A stretch of DNA of 18,298 bases from Eubacterium sp. UBA5416 (GTDB lineage: Bacteria > Bacillota > Clostridia > Lachnospirales > Lachnospiraceae), in contig DHNM01000058.1 in assembly GCA_002409525.1 (NCBI GenBank), forward strand, positions 1 through 18,298, in the 5' to 3' direction. The notes beneath the pieces were generated by a model. That model was not told the DNA's origin, ran no database searches, and saw only the letters and a list, made by a program, of their open reading frames with translations. The position numbers were made by a program, and so were the translations under genes. Positions 1-6,382 of the stretch are shown piece by piece; within the stretch, counting starts at the first letter, position 1, and each line of letters opens with the position of its first letter.

Positions 1-146
1 TAGAACTTTTCTAATCTATTTTCATGAAGAAAATTCAAATCATAAGTAGCAATTTCATTTATTATTTGTTCCTCATTTTCTGAGTTTTCTAAAATATATT
101 TCAAAAATGGTTAACCAGATATTATTGACCGTATTTGATTTTTCAT
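1..146 (-). pseudogene. Partial gene, 5' end only, with in-frame stop at codon 12
   Basis: A minus-strand ATG at 146-144 has an excellent ribosome binding site (GGAGGT at 158-153, 6 bases away). The reading gives MKNQIRSIISG, then TAA (113-111). The same frame then stays open to the window edge with protein-like content (PFLKYILENSENEEQ... and ...DLNFLHENRLEKF). An open frame across the stop, together with a good start, suggests a real gene broken by a nonsense mutation; the alternatives are a sequencing error or a tiny leader peptide. I do not recognise the family. The rest of the gene is outside the window. Confidence 0.45.
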
Positions 147-173
147 TAAGTTACCTCCATATATAATGTGGTA

Positions 174-189
174 GTGTCAAGTCTGACAC
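174..189. repeat. Perfect 6-bp inverted repeat upstream of the broken gene
   Basis: GTGTCA at 174-179 and TGACAC at 184-189 flank a 4-base spacer. It lies 28 bases upstream of the start of the minus-strand partial gene, so it could be an operator for it; it could equally be the worn end of a mobile element. No protein can be assigned. Confidence 0.4.
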
Positions 190-195
190 CGGCTT

Positions 196-222
196 AACCG
201 TCCACTGCAGTGCACGGTTTTT
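196..222 (+). terminator. Hairpin followed by T-run (plus-strand terminator-like)
   Basis: AACCGT (196-201) pairs with ACGGTT (214-219), enclosing the self-complementary CACTGCAGTG (203-212) with one C-C mismatch between the two parts. Five T residues follow (218-222). The form is that of a Rho-independent terminator reading rightward, but no plus-strand gene precedes it in the window, so it may be left over from a lost gene or mobile element. Confidence 0.45.
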
Positions 223-360
223 CTATGCCGCTATCAATATGCAGCTCTCAGTTGGTGAAGAGAAAGAACAAAACTTTGTTGGGGTTGGTGTTCTTTCCCT
301 TTTTTGTAAAGCAGTTTCAGAGATAACTATACAGAAAAAGCTGGAACGGGTCAATAAGAA

Positions 361-394
361 AACAGAAAAAACGTGCGGTATGATACAGCACGTT
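361..394 (-). terminator. Long imperfect palindrome with T-tract, minus-strand terminator
   Basis: AACGTGC (370-376) pairs with GCACGTT (388-394), and inside them GTAT (378-381) pairs with ATAC (383-386), leaving one G/A mismatch. On the minus strand the stem is followed by a T-rich tail (369-361). It is placed to stop transcription leaving the hydrolase gene that ends at 625, though about 230 bases downstream of it. Confidence 0.5.
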
Positions 395-520
395 AGAATA
401 GTCAGGATATGGAAGATACCGAATTTAAAATGCGGTAAAGACGGCAATGCCATTGAATATCTGGCCCGCTATGCTTACCGTACTGCCATCAGCAACAGCA
501 GAATCGTTTCTGTCAATGAA
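395..520 (+). pseudogene. Remnant of an IS91-family (Y2) transposase
   Basis: The plus-strand frame encodes EYLARYAYRTAISNSRI followed by VSVNE (about 428-520). From memory this matches the conserved segment in the C-terminal half of IS91/IS1294-type rolling-circle transposases (pattern EYLGRYTHRIAISNxRI). Only about 40 residues remain of a protein usually several hundred residues long; the catalytic HUH and tyrosine motifs are absent. Upstream sequence in the same frame (from 239) does not look like transposase. The similarity stops at 520, two bases before a perfect GC-rich hairpin. It is a dead fragment, showing that a mobile element once entered here. Confidence 0.7.
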
Positions 521-521
521 T

Positions 522-540
522 GTGCGCCCGCCGGGCGCAC
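522..540. repeat. Perfect 8-bp GC-rich hairpin abutting the transposase remnant
   Basis: GTGCGCCC (522-529), loop GCC, GGGCGCAC (533-540). It is far richer in G+C than the surroundings and has no T-run on either side, so it is not a standard terminator. It could be a REP-like palindrome or part of a rolling-circle element end. Confidence 0.6.
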
Positions 541-624
541 TAGAAAGAATACCTTCTGATAATAACAATGTTTACAGATGTAGCTAAAGTTTGAAAGTAA
601 TGTAAAATCTGTATTAACGATTCA

Positions 625-2571
625 TCACTCTATTACGGGCAAATCCGCCGTATCCAGTTGAATTGGTTCCGTACATGATGGTTTTCCTGCCATAGCATGA
701 TGATCGAACCCACCAGTTTTTTCCGGGGCATAAGGCCAATCCAGCCATTCACCCTGCGCATCTGCAGGAATAATCGGCAAGGATATGGAAGATGGATGCT
801 CCAAATCGTGATATATCGTCTGGTCAGCAACTATATAATCCTTTTCAGTACATGTTCTAAGATCAATAAAGCAGTTTGGATTTACATCATACATCGATGA
901 ATTTGTACTCATAACCTCAATACGAATCCGATGTCCTTTCTTGAAGATATTGCTTGTAGCACGCATCTTCAAAGTCAGATTTTCTATCTGCCCCGGAACC
1001 ATAGGCTTTGGATTTTTGCGATCATTGCGATAACGGCCGCGTACACCACCTGTAGTGAGATGCATAGAACTGCCATCCGGATACACATCAAGTAGTTTCA
1101 TGATGAAATCTGCATCAGTTGCATTTGTAGATGCATAAAGTGTGGCATTAATCCATCCTGTAACCTCAACATCTTCTTCCAGAACAGGAGTTGAATAAAC
1201 TAATACGTCGCTTCTCTGCTCATTACCTGAATGATCATTCATTCCACCGAACATTGTGTGCTCCTGCATATTATTTACCGGATTTGCAGGGTTCGAAGAG
1301 TAAAGATCTGCTGATTCTGAAGTGGGAATTGTAGTAGATAATACACCATCACCCAATGAAGTATTAGCATTACCATTGCTATGAAGATAGTACTCAGTGA
1401 GTTCCGTATCCGGTAATGGCCAATCCTGTTCAGCACGCCATCTTTCTTCACCCATAACATAGATAATAGCTTTACCTTTTTGAAAAAGCTCAGAAGAAGT
1501 TGCCCTTAGTTGCTGATTGAACCAATCAATTTCCAGACAAGCCTGATCGGTATCCTCATTAGCAAAACGGTATTCGTTCATACGTGCGGTATGACTGAAC
1601 GGAGTAAGAATCAAACGATGACCATCAGCGATTTCCTGAGAAATTGAATTAGCCACAGAATGTTCATATGCCATAATTGAATTAGCTAACATCAAGTCAT
1701 ACCAACCGCCAACAAATACAAGAGGTTTTTTTAGTTTATTTGTGCGTTTTGTGATATCGTCGTAGGAGAAAAAGTCAATATTATCGTAGTTTTCTACCAT
1801 TTTATTCCAAAACGGCAGCTGACGCATAATAGGTATATTTTTCAAGCCGTATTTTCTTGCCCATTCGCCTGCATTCACTTTTCTTGGATCGCCAAAAGGA
1901 TCACCTAAAAGAGCGTTATCCTGCATTATTTTTTCTTCAATAATTGGGGAATATCTATGGTGTGCCAGCAGATCACCAACCATCATAAAAGCCCAAAAAA
2001 CATTTAAATTAAGAGAAAAGAAACCATTTTCATAACCCAGACCATTCGCAAATCCAGAATTGATTGCCGGATTGGAAATCACAGATGTTTCTAACCCCGG
2101 AATATCACCGCTAAGCCAAGTTAAAATCTGTGAAGCGCCTTGCCATGAAATTCCACTCGTAACAATCTGTCCGTTACACCAAGCTTGTTTTTTAACCCAT
2201 GCTATCGTATCTTCTCCGTCTCGATGTATTCCCCAGCCATCATTGTCTGGCCTTCCGTCAGCACCCCATCCTTCATTGGCAAGGGGCTGTAGTTGACCTT
2301 CACTCTTTTCAGTTCCCCTGGCTGCGACTTCAACACACACATAACCGTTTGCTGTAGCATATTCAAACAGTCCATACCAAGAAGTAGTTGGCGCACTGTG
2401 TAAATATGCGGCACGAATGAGAAGAACCGGATATTCTTTTGTGACGTCTGGTTTCCCATCTTTGAGTGGAAATTCAACATGAGCGGCTAGTCTGGTACCG
2501 TCACGCATAGGTACAATGATGTCTTTGAATTCACCATATTTGTGATCTTTTCCTGGAAATTTTACTGTCAT
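625..2571 (-). CDS. CocE/NonD family alpha/beta hydrolase (X-Pro dipeptidyl-peptidase S15-like)
   Basis: Intact 648-residue hydrolase that probably cleaves an ester or amide bond in the cytoplasm; there is no signal peptide. The N-terminal half is the S15 alpha/beta-hydrolase fold, with nucleophile motif GISWQG (Ser142), acid residue in GGWYD (Asp292) and histidine in FSHT (His327). The sequence YVMGEERW (371-378) and the jelly-roll part with VTGWINATLYAST and GGVRGRYR match the C-terminal S15/CocE domain. The start has a textbook ribosome binding site, AAGGAGGA at 2583-2576. Relatives include cocaine esterase, glutaryl-7-ACA acylase and putative acyl esterases, so the substrate cannot be read from sequence. 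It is transcribed divergently from the lipocalin-like gene at 2952; shared promoter motifs suggest joint control. Family call is firm, substrate unknown. Confidence 0.88.
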   Translation of the reverse strand: MTVKFPGKDHKYGEFKDIIVPMRDGTRLAAHVEFPLKDGKPDVTKEYPVLLIRAAYLHSAPTTSWYGLFEYATANGYVCVEVAARGTEKSEGQLQPLANEGWGADGRPDNDGWGIHRDGEDTIAWVKKQAWCNGQIVTSGISWQGASQILTWLSGDIPGLETSVISNPAINSGFANGLGYENGFFSLNLNVFWAFMMVGDLLAHHRYSPIIEEKIMQDNALLGDPFGDPRKVNAGEWARKYGLKNIPIMRQLPFWNKMVENYDNIDFFSYDDITKRTNKLKKPLVFVGGWYDLMLANSIMAYEHSVANSISQEIADGHRLILTPFSHTARMNEYRFANEDTDQACLEIDWFNQQLRATSSELFQKGKAIIYVMGEERWRAEQDWPLPDTELTEYYLHSNGNANTSLGDGVLSTTIPTSESADLYSSNPANPVNNMQEHTMFGGMNDHSGNEQRSDVLVYSTPVLEEDVEVTGWINATLYASTNATDADFIMKLLDVYPDGSSMHLTTGGVRGRYRNDRKNPKPMVPGQIENLTLKMRATSNIFKKGHRIRIEVMSTNSSMYDVNPNCFIDLRTCTEKDYIVADQTIYHDLEHPSSISLPIIPADAQGEWLDWPYAPEKTGGFDHHAMAGKPSCTEPIQLDTADLPVIE

Positions 2572-2951
2572 ATGATCCTCCTTATATATCTATAAAATCG
2601 AGAAATTGTATAAACTTTAAATTTTATAATAAAATAATTATCAGAAAAAGTAAAACACATATTCAATACATATTTAATTAGTCATAATAGAAATGGAGAA
2701 AATAACAGACCTGGAAGCCAGTTTCTCAAATCATTATTATGTACGAATAAGGTGTAAATACACAGTAAATATGTGTTTAATTTATGACAATAAGTATTAT
2801 ATTATACAAATAGCATCACTCTTGATGAAGGGAGGTTCATGTATAAAACGCAATAAAAAGATGCTTTGTTCTGTCTATACAATTTCATATGTTTTACCGA
2901 TGTATAAAAAACTTCATTGTTACTTTTAAGGTAAAGAAAGGAAGATGTATA
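2572..2951. other. 380-bp divergent control region with mirrored 11-bp motif
   Basis: Very A/T-rich DNA between the minus-strand hydrolase and the plus-strand gene at 2952. AAACACATATT (2653-2663) recurs as its exact reverse complement at 2768-2778, so each promoter side carries the motif pointing toward its own gene. Two small dyads overlap the right copy: GTGTA-AA-TACAC (2752-2763) and ACACA-N7-TGTGT (2760-2776). At 2830-2836 there is a stray GGGAGGT followed by ATG and a 5-codon reading frame, possibly the relic of a lost start. The open frame across 2693-2929 has no protein-like composition and I do not call it a gene. Confidence 0.45.
2637..2666 (-). promoter_or_regulatory. Candidate promoter for the CocE-like hydrolase
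   Basis: On the minus strand TTGAAT (2666-2661) and GATAAT (2642-2637) are separated by 18 bases, about 65 bases upstream of the start codon. The region is very A/T-rich, so a chance match is possible. Confidence 0.35.
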
Positions 2952-4076
2952 ATGTCAAATGATTATAATGAAAAGTATGCCAATATTAAAGCCTCTCATG
3001 AGGCAATTACTCTAGAAGATGAAGGGACTCATTTTGAGTCACTTTCACTGCCTTCATCACAAACTGATATTTGGGAAGAAACTGCTGCTGGTGTTGTCGC
3101 AGAAGCAGGAGACTACGATATCCTGTTATGGGCAGCCGGCTATGCTCTATTTGGTAACGGAAAGGGTCTTTGGGGACCTGGTATGTCAGCAGAAAGAGAA
3201 ATTCAGTTAATTGTTGTTCCAAAATCTCAGCGTGGTACTATGAAAGACAACAACTTTGTGCGTGTAGGGTGGACCCCTAAAGAACGTTTGCATAGCGATA
3301 AATTTAAGGTTACTGAAACAGAGGACAGAGTCATCTGGGACTTTAATGGACTTAAGTTTATAGCAGCTCCTCCTATATGGAACATCAAAGGAAAAGCTGG
3401 TGATGCTGAGATTGATCTTGTGTACGAGCAAATTGGTACCGCTTTATGGAACTGGGGACCTTTCTCAAAAGCTGACAGGAATGACCGCGCCGGCTATGAT
3501 ACATTCGTTAACGTTAATGGAACTATTCACACATCAGAAAATAATTTAAAGATTGAGAATGGATATGGTGTTCGTGAACACATCATTACAGGGCAGTCAA
3601 ACGACCCAATTAAAAATCTTCCTGTACCCAACTGGATGTGGTGGCTTTACACAATTCAAGGTGATGTTAAAATCAACTTCTTCCAGCCTGGTTCTAACCA
3701 GATCGGCTTTGTAAAATATGGGGATAACCAAATTGATTTTGGTCCAGGTAATGGAATTATTGATTATCAGATTACTGAGAAGTGGGAAGATCCCAGAAGT
3801 GGTATATATATGCCTGTTAAGTCAAGGCTGAAGATGGAAAGGGATAACTGTGTTGTTGATGTGAAAATTGCTTCACATGGCCGTGCTTACAGTCACTGGC
3901 CAGTTTCAACAGGAACCCGTATGTATTGTTATCTGCTTTCAACAATGACCGGAACGGTTTCCCTTCCAGATGGTCGTACAGTGGAACTTGATAATCATCT
4001 AACAGTAAATTCTTTCTGTAAAACAATTCTTACTGCTGGTGAGAATCTATCTTGTTCCAAACCAGAACTTGATTAG
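2952..4076 (+). CDS. Uncharacterised protein, possibly lipocalin-like AttH/CrtC superfamily
   Basis: A 374-residue protein starting at ATG 2952, chosen because AAAGGAAG (2937-2944) lies 7 bases upstream; the 21 codons before it in frame lack a ribosome site. No signal peptide or membrane segment is seen. The sequence is rich in alternating beta-strand patterns and tryptophan. GYGVREH (residues 204-210) followed by WMWWLY (228-233) recalls the G-x-G-x-x-E-H ... W-W arrangement of two-domain lipocalin-like proteins related to CrtC carotenoid hydratase, AttH and hydratase-like enzymes. That link is from pattern memory only. It is transcribed divergently from the CocE-like hydrolase and converges with the LysR gene, sharing a terminator. 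The pairing suggests both act on the same hydrophobic substrate, but no reaction can be assigned. Confidence 0.75.
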   Translation: MSNDYNEKYANIKASHEAITLEDEGTHFESLSLPSSQTDIWEETAAGVVAEAGDYDILLWAAGYALFGNGKGLWGPGMSAEREIQLIVVPKSQRGTMKDNNFVRVGWTPKERLHSDKFKVTETEDRVIWDFNGLKFIAAPPIWNIKGKAGDAEIDLVYEQIGTALWNWGPFSKADRNDRAGYDTFVNVNGTIHTSENNLKIENGYGVREHIITGQSNDPIKNLPVPNWMWWLYTIQGDVKINFFQPGSNQIGFVKYGDNQIDFGPGNGIIDYQITEKWEDPRSGIYMPVKSRLKMERDNCVVDVKIASHGRAYSHWPVSTGTRMYCYLLSTMTGTVSLPDGRTVELDNHLTVNSFCKTILTAGENLSCSKPELD

Positions 4077-4120
4077 AATGAAATCTCTCTAAGATGTTGT
4101 TGTTATATGTACGTAGTACT

Positions 4121-4157
4121 AAGTTACCAATCACAAGTTAACTGTGATTGGTAACTT
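4121..4157. terminator. 15-bp perfect inverted repeat, shared convergent terminator
   Basis: Arms 4121-4135 and 4143-4157 (AAGTTACCAATCACA and its exact reverse complement) enclose a 7-base loop. It lies 44 bases after the stop of the plus-strand gene at 2952, and the LysR stop codon (4140-4138) sits in the loop, so one arm encodes the last LysR residues. T-tails on both strands are short. It fits a bidirectional terminator between convergent genes. Confidence 0.75.
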
Positions 4158-5040
4158 TATCATTGTATTTCACTAATAAATCTATAAGATTCTGAGCTTT
4201 CCTATGAAGATATTTCTCATTCCATACCAGTTCTATTTTTATTGGTATTTTATGTCTTTTTATTGGTTTATAATTTATTGAATCGGGATAAATATTTTTA
4301 TAGCAATATGGTACAAAAGCAATTCCCAATCCGGAAGAAACCAACCCTAGAACCGCTAAATCTGTCTCCGCAGTCTGGATCACTTTAGGATCAAACCCTA
4401 GATAATGACATGTTGATATAAAATCCTGATATGATTTTCTTTTCGTCTTGGGTGAATACGTGATAAATGACTGGTCTTTTATTTGTTCTATTTCTATACT
4501 TCTGTCATTACTAAATTCCCAATTCTTTGGAATTGCAATGCAAGACTGTTCTTCTGCTATCTCCAGATAGTTAAGCTCTTTATAGTTTTCCCATATGAGA
4601 CCCATGATTCCAATGTCTATTATTCCATCTAATACTTCATTTTCAAGAGAAGGCGAATTTAATTCTTTAAGTTCGAATTCCACTTCCGGATACTGCTCTT
4701 TAAATTCATTGATTGCATGAATAAGATTAGTACTTAATATCAGACTGTTATAACCAATTCTCAATTTCCCTATCGTGCCTTCCGATATTTTTTTCCCATT
4801 TTCGGCACCTTGTTTCATATACAACAACGCTTTCTCTATATTCTTTTGAAATTCCTTTCCAGCGGGAGTAATAGAAACCGATCTTGTAGTTCGTTCAAAC
4901 AGTGTAAATCCCAGTTCATCTTCCAGTTTGTGTATTTGAAAGCTCAGAGGCTGTTGTGTAATATTTAATTCTTCTGCAGCTTTTGAAAAATGCAATGTCT
5001 CACATACTTTAAGAAAATATTGCAATTGTCTAAGTTCCAT
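4138..5040 (-). CDS. LysR-family transcriptional regulator
   Basis: A 300-residue protein of normal LysR length. Residues 1-60 form the winged helix-turn-helix with the hallmark ELRQLQYFLKV start, the helix-turn-helix around 18-44 (FSKAAEELNITQQPLS) and FERTTRSVSITPAG. Residues about 90-295 form the periplasmic-binding-protein-like effector domain, including GLVSSGLGIAFVPY typical of the family. It should bind DNA as a tetramer and respond to a small-molecule co-inducer. LysR proteins often control a nearby gene; the best candidates are the hydrolase and lipocalin-like pair, whose control region holds short dyads. The decayed TetR gene lies 21 bases upstream on the same strand. The start codon has only a modest ribosome site (GGGGA). 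The effector is unknown. Confidence 0.93.
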   Translation of the reverse strand: MELRQLQYFLKVCETLHFSKAAEELNITQQPLSFQIHKLEDELGFTLFERTTRSVSITPAGKEFQKNIEKALLYMKQGAENGKKISEGTIGKLRIGYNSLILSTNLIHAINEFKEQYPEVEFELKELNSPSLENEVLDGIIDIGIMGLIWENYKELNYLEIAEEQSCIAIPKNWEFSNDRSIEIEQIKDQSFITYSPKTKRKSYQDFISTCHYLGFDPKVIQTAETDLAVLGLVSSGLGIAFVPYCYKNIYPDSINYKPIKRHKIPIKIELVWNEKYLHRKAQNLIDLLVKYNDKVTNHS

Positions 5041-5061
5041 AATTCCCCATTTCTGACTGTT

Positions 5062-5360
5062 TTACGTAGTAGCAATTCTGACTTCAAATCTGTTGACATA
5101 ATCGTTTTTGTTATACAAGAAAATTATACCCTTATTCTTACGAATCATCAATATAAAAGAATGTGTTTTTCATTATCCTCTCATATTCTGAACAGATTTT
5201 CTTATGGATAGGATAAAAAGGTTTTACGGCTGATTCCAACAGCATTTGAAAGTTTAACAACGGTGATATCGGTTATGTCGCTTGTGAGTAAAAGTTCTCT
5301 AAAGCACAATTTGATTTTTTTATGCGTCTCACTGAATTGTTCCTGTTTTTTATTTAGCAT
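5062..5360 (-). pseudogene. Frameshifted and truncated TetR/AcrR-family regulator
   Basis: ATG at 5360-5358 has a good ribosome site (AAGGAG, 5373-5368). The first 52 codons read as a TetR DNA-binding domain, with ITDITVVKLSNAVGISRKTF matching the helix-turn-helix, then stop at 5204-5202. Dropping one T from the run of five (5215-5219 on the plus strand) restores TFYPIHKKICSEYERIMKN. A further frame change near 5140 gives IRKNKGIIFLYNKNDYVNRF and a stop at 5064-5062. About 100 residues remain of the usual 190-200, so the effector-binding end is also missing. It diverges from the esterase remnant, the usual layout of TetR repressor and target. The HTH call is good; the last segment is less sure. 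Confidence 0.65.
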
Positions 5361-5383
5361 AAGCTCTCTCCTTCAATGGTACA

Positions 5384-5399
5384 CACTTTTAAAAAAGTG
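5384..5399. promoter_or_regulatory. Dyad between tetR and esterase remnants, candidate operator
   Basis: CACTTTT (5384-5390) and AAAAGTG (5393-5399) form an inverted repeat with a 2-base centre. It sits 23 bases upstream of the tetR start and just ahead of a TATAAT (5430-5435) serving the esterase direction, where a TetR repressor would be expected to bind both promoters. Confidence 0.4.
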
Positions 5400-5406
5400 G
5401 TCATTG

Positions 5407-5435
5407 TTATTAGCTGATAGTTACTATACTATAAT
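5407..5435 (+). promoter_or_regulatory. Weak candidate promoter for the esterase remnant
   Basis: A perfect TATAAT at 5430-5435 is preceded 17 bases upstream by a poor -35 match (TTATTA, 5407-5412). It lies 45 bases before the esterase start codon. The -35 is unconvincing, consistent with an activated promoter or with chance in A/T-rich DNA. Confidence 0.3.
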
Positions 5436-5480
5436 CATAAACAGGTTACAATTGTGTATCGTTTGTGGGAGGTAAAAAGA

Positions 5481-6116
5481 ATGAGTAAGGAATTAATAAG
5501 AAAAACTAAGTATGGACTTATAGAAGGCGTGTCGGAAAAAGGGATCGATATGTGGCTTGGAGTACCTTTTGCAAAACCACCCGTTGGAGAATTACGATTT
5601 AAAAGAACAAGAGAATTAGAACAATGGTCAGGGGTAAATCAATGTTTTAAAATGTCTGATGGACCAATCCAGTATGCAACTGGACCCATGATGAACATGA
5701 CAAACAAAAAGCATCCTAAAAGTGAAGATTGATAGTATAAAGTGCTCCATTGCTCAATCAAATCATTCTGAGATATTTAGCTATAGATATGACTTCGAAC
5801 CAATTCTAGCAAAGTTGATTGGATTAAAGGCAACACACAGTGTGGATATATGTACTGGACTTGATACATGGGAAGGTCCAAACAACATATTCAATCGTAT
5901 GACTTCTAAAAAAAGATTCATTCAGCAATGCATGGATCATTTGTGGAATTTTCTAAAACAGGAAATCCAGGAATTGTTGATGGTATTCGATGGAAAAAAT
6001 ATAGTGAGAATGATAAGTTCACCCTTCTTTTCAACGATAAATGCTCTTATATAACCAATCCATACGAAAAGAATTATAATGTGTGGAAAAACATAAACTT
6101 ATATAATCATGAATAA
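5481..6116 (+). pseudogene. Type-B carboxylesterase with central deletion and frameshift
   Basis: Start ATG 5481 has a strong ribosome site (GGGAGGT, 5467-5473). The first 83 codons read like the N-terminus of para-nitrobenzyl-esterase-type enzymes (GVPFAKPPVGELRFK, then a tail ending SED just where SEDCLYLN is normally found) and stop at 5732. From about 5750, in another frame, the C-terminal part follows: YRYDFEP and KATHSVDI, which carries the catalytic-histidine region. At the A7 run 5908-5914 the frame shifts again to MHGSFVEFSKTGNPG and runs to TAA at 6114-6116. Roughly half of a usual 480-550-residue enzyme is missing, including the oxyanion hole and the GESAG serine motif. The enzyme cannot work. 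Confidence 0.85.
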
Positions 6117-6259
6117 TTACTTGTTATGTGATTCAAAAAATGGCGTAGTGCACTTTCCCTGATTCCTGTACAATTGACCTAAAGCAGTAAAAATCCTCCG
6201 GAAGGAATGACTGCAAAGCCGGTCAGAAATACCTTTTTTAACCACCGTCTGGTTGTCAT
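6117..6259. other. Non-coding boundary stretch with possible integrase scrap (minus strand)
   Basis: Between the esterase remnant and the terminators before rpsI. On the minus strand one frame contains GISDRLCSHSFRRIFTAL (about 6233-6180), which resembles the H-x-x-R box of tyrosine recombinases (typical HTLRHTFAT). No other integrase motif is seen, so this is only a hint of a decayed integrase at the edge of the accessory region. Nothing else is recognised. Confidence 0.25.
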
Positions 6260-6285
6260 GCCCGCCTTTGTGCGGGCTATTTTTT
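6260..6285 (+). terminator. Rho-independent terminator, plus strand
   Basis: GCCCGC (6260-6265), 6-base loop, GCGGGC (6272-6277), then TATTTTTT. It would end rightward transcription from the esterase remnant and protect the oppositely transcribed ribosomal protein operon. Confidence 0.75.
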
Positions 6286-6317
6286 CTAGTGCTCGATAAA
6301 AGCCGAATTTTCCTATT

Positions 6318-6357
6318 ATATAAGAAAACCCCGGAAACCATTGATTTTCCGGGGTTT
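6318..6357 (-). terminator. Rho-independent terminator of the rplM-rpsI transcript
   Basis: AAACCCCGGAAA (6326-6337) pairs perfectly with TTTCCGGGGTTT (6346-6357) around an 8-base loop; on the minus strand the stem leads into TTTTCTTAT. It lies 25 bases after the rpsI stop codon and ends the long core-gene array. Confidence 0.88.
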
Positions 6358-6382
6358 GTCGAGCCTTTCTTTGGGGCTTTGA

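Noticed and set aside
239..394. N-terminal part of the plus-strand frame that contains the transposase scrap
   Set aside because: Only the section from about 395 resembles a transposase; the earlier part consists of inverted repeats and random-looking sequence.
2752..2778. CRISPR-like or iteron-like repeats in the A/T-rich control region
   Set aside because: Only two copies of the motif, inverted, without regular spacing; better explained as operator sites.
2693..2929. Open frame of 78 codons upstream of the lipocalin-like gene
   Set aside because: No ribosome binding site at its start, composition typical of A/T-rich non-coding DNA, and it lies in a divergent promoter region.
5101..5135. 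TTGACA/TATACA promoter pair upstream of LysR (plus strand)
   Set aside because: The TTGACA at 5092-5097 is only 13 bases from TATACA, too short for a sigma-70 promoter, and it points into the TetR remnant.
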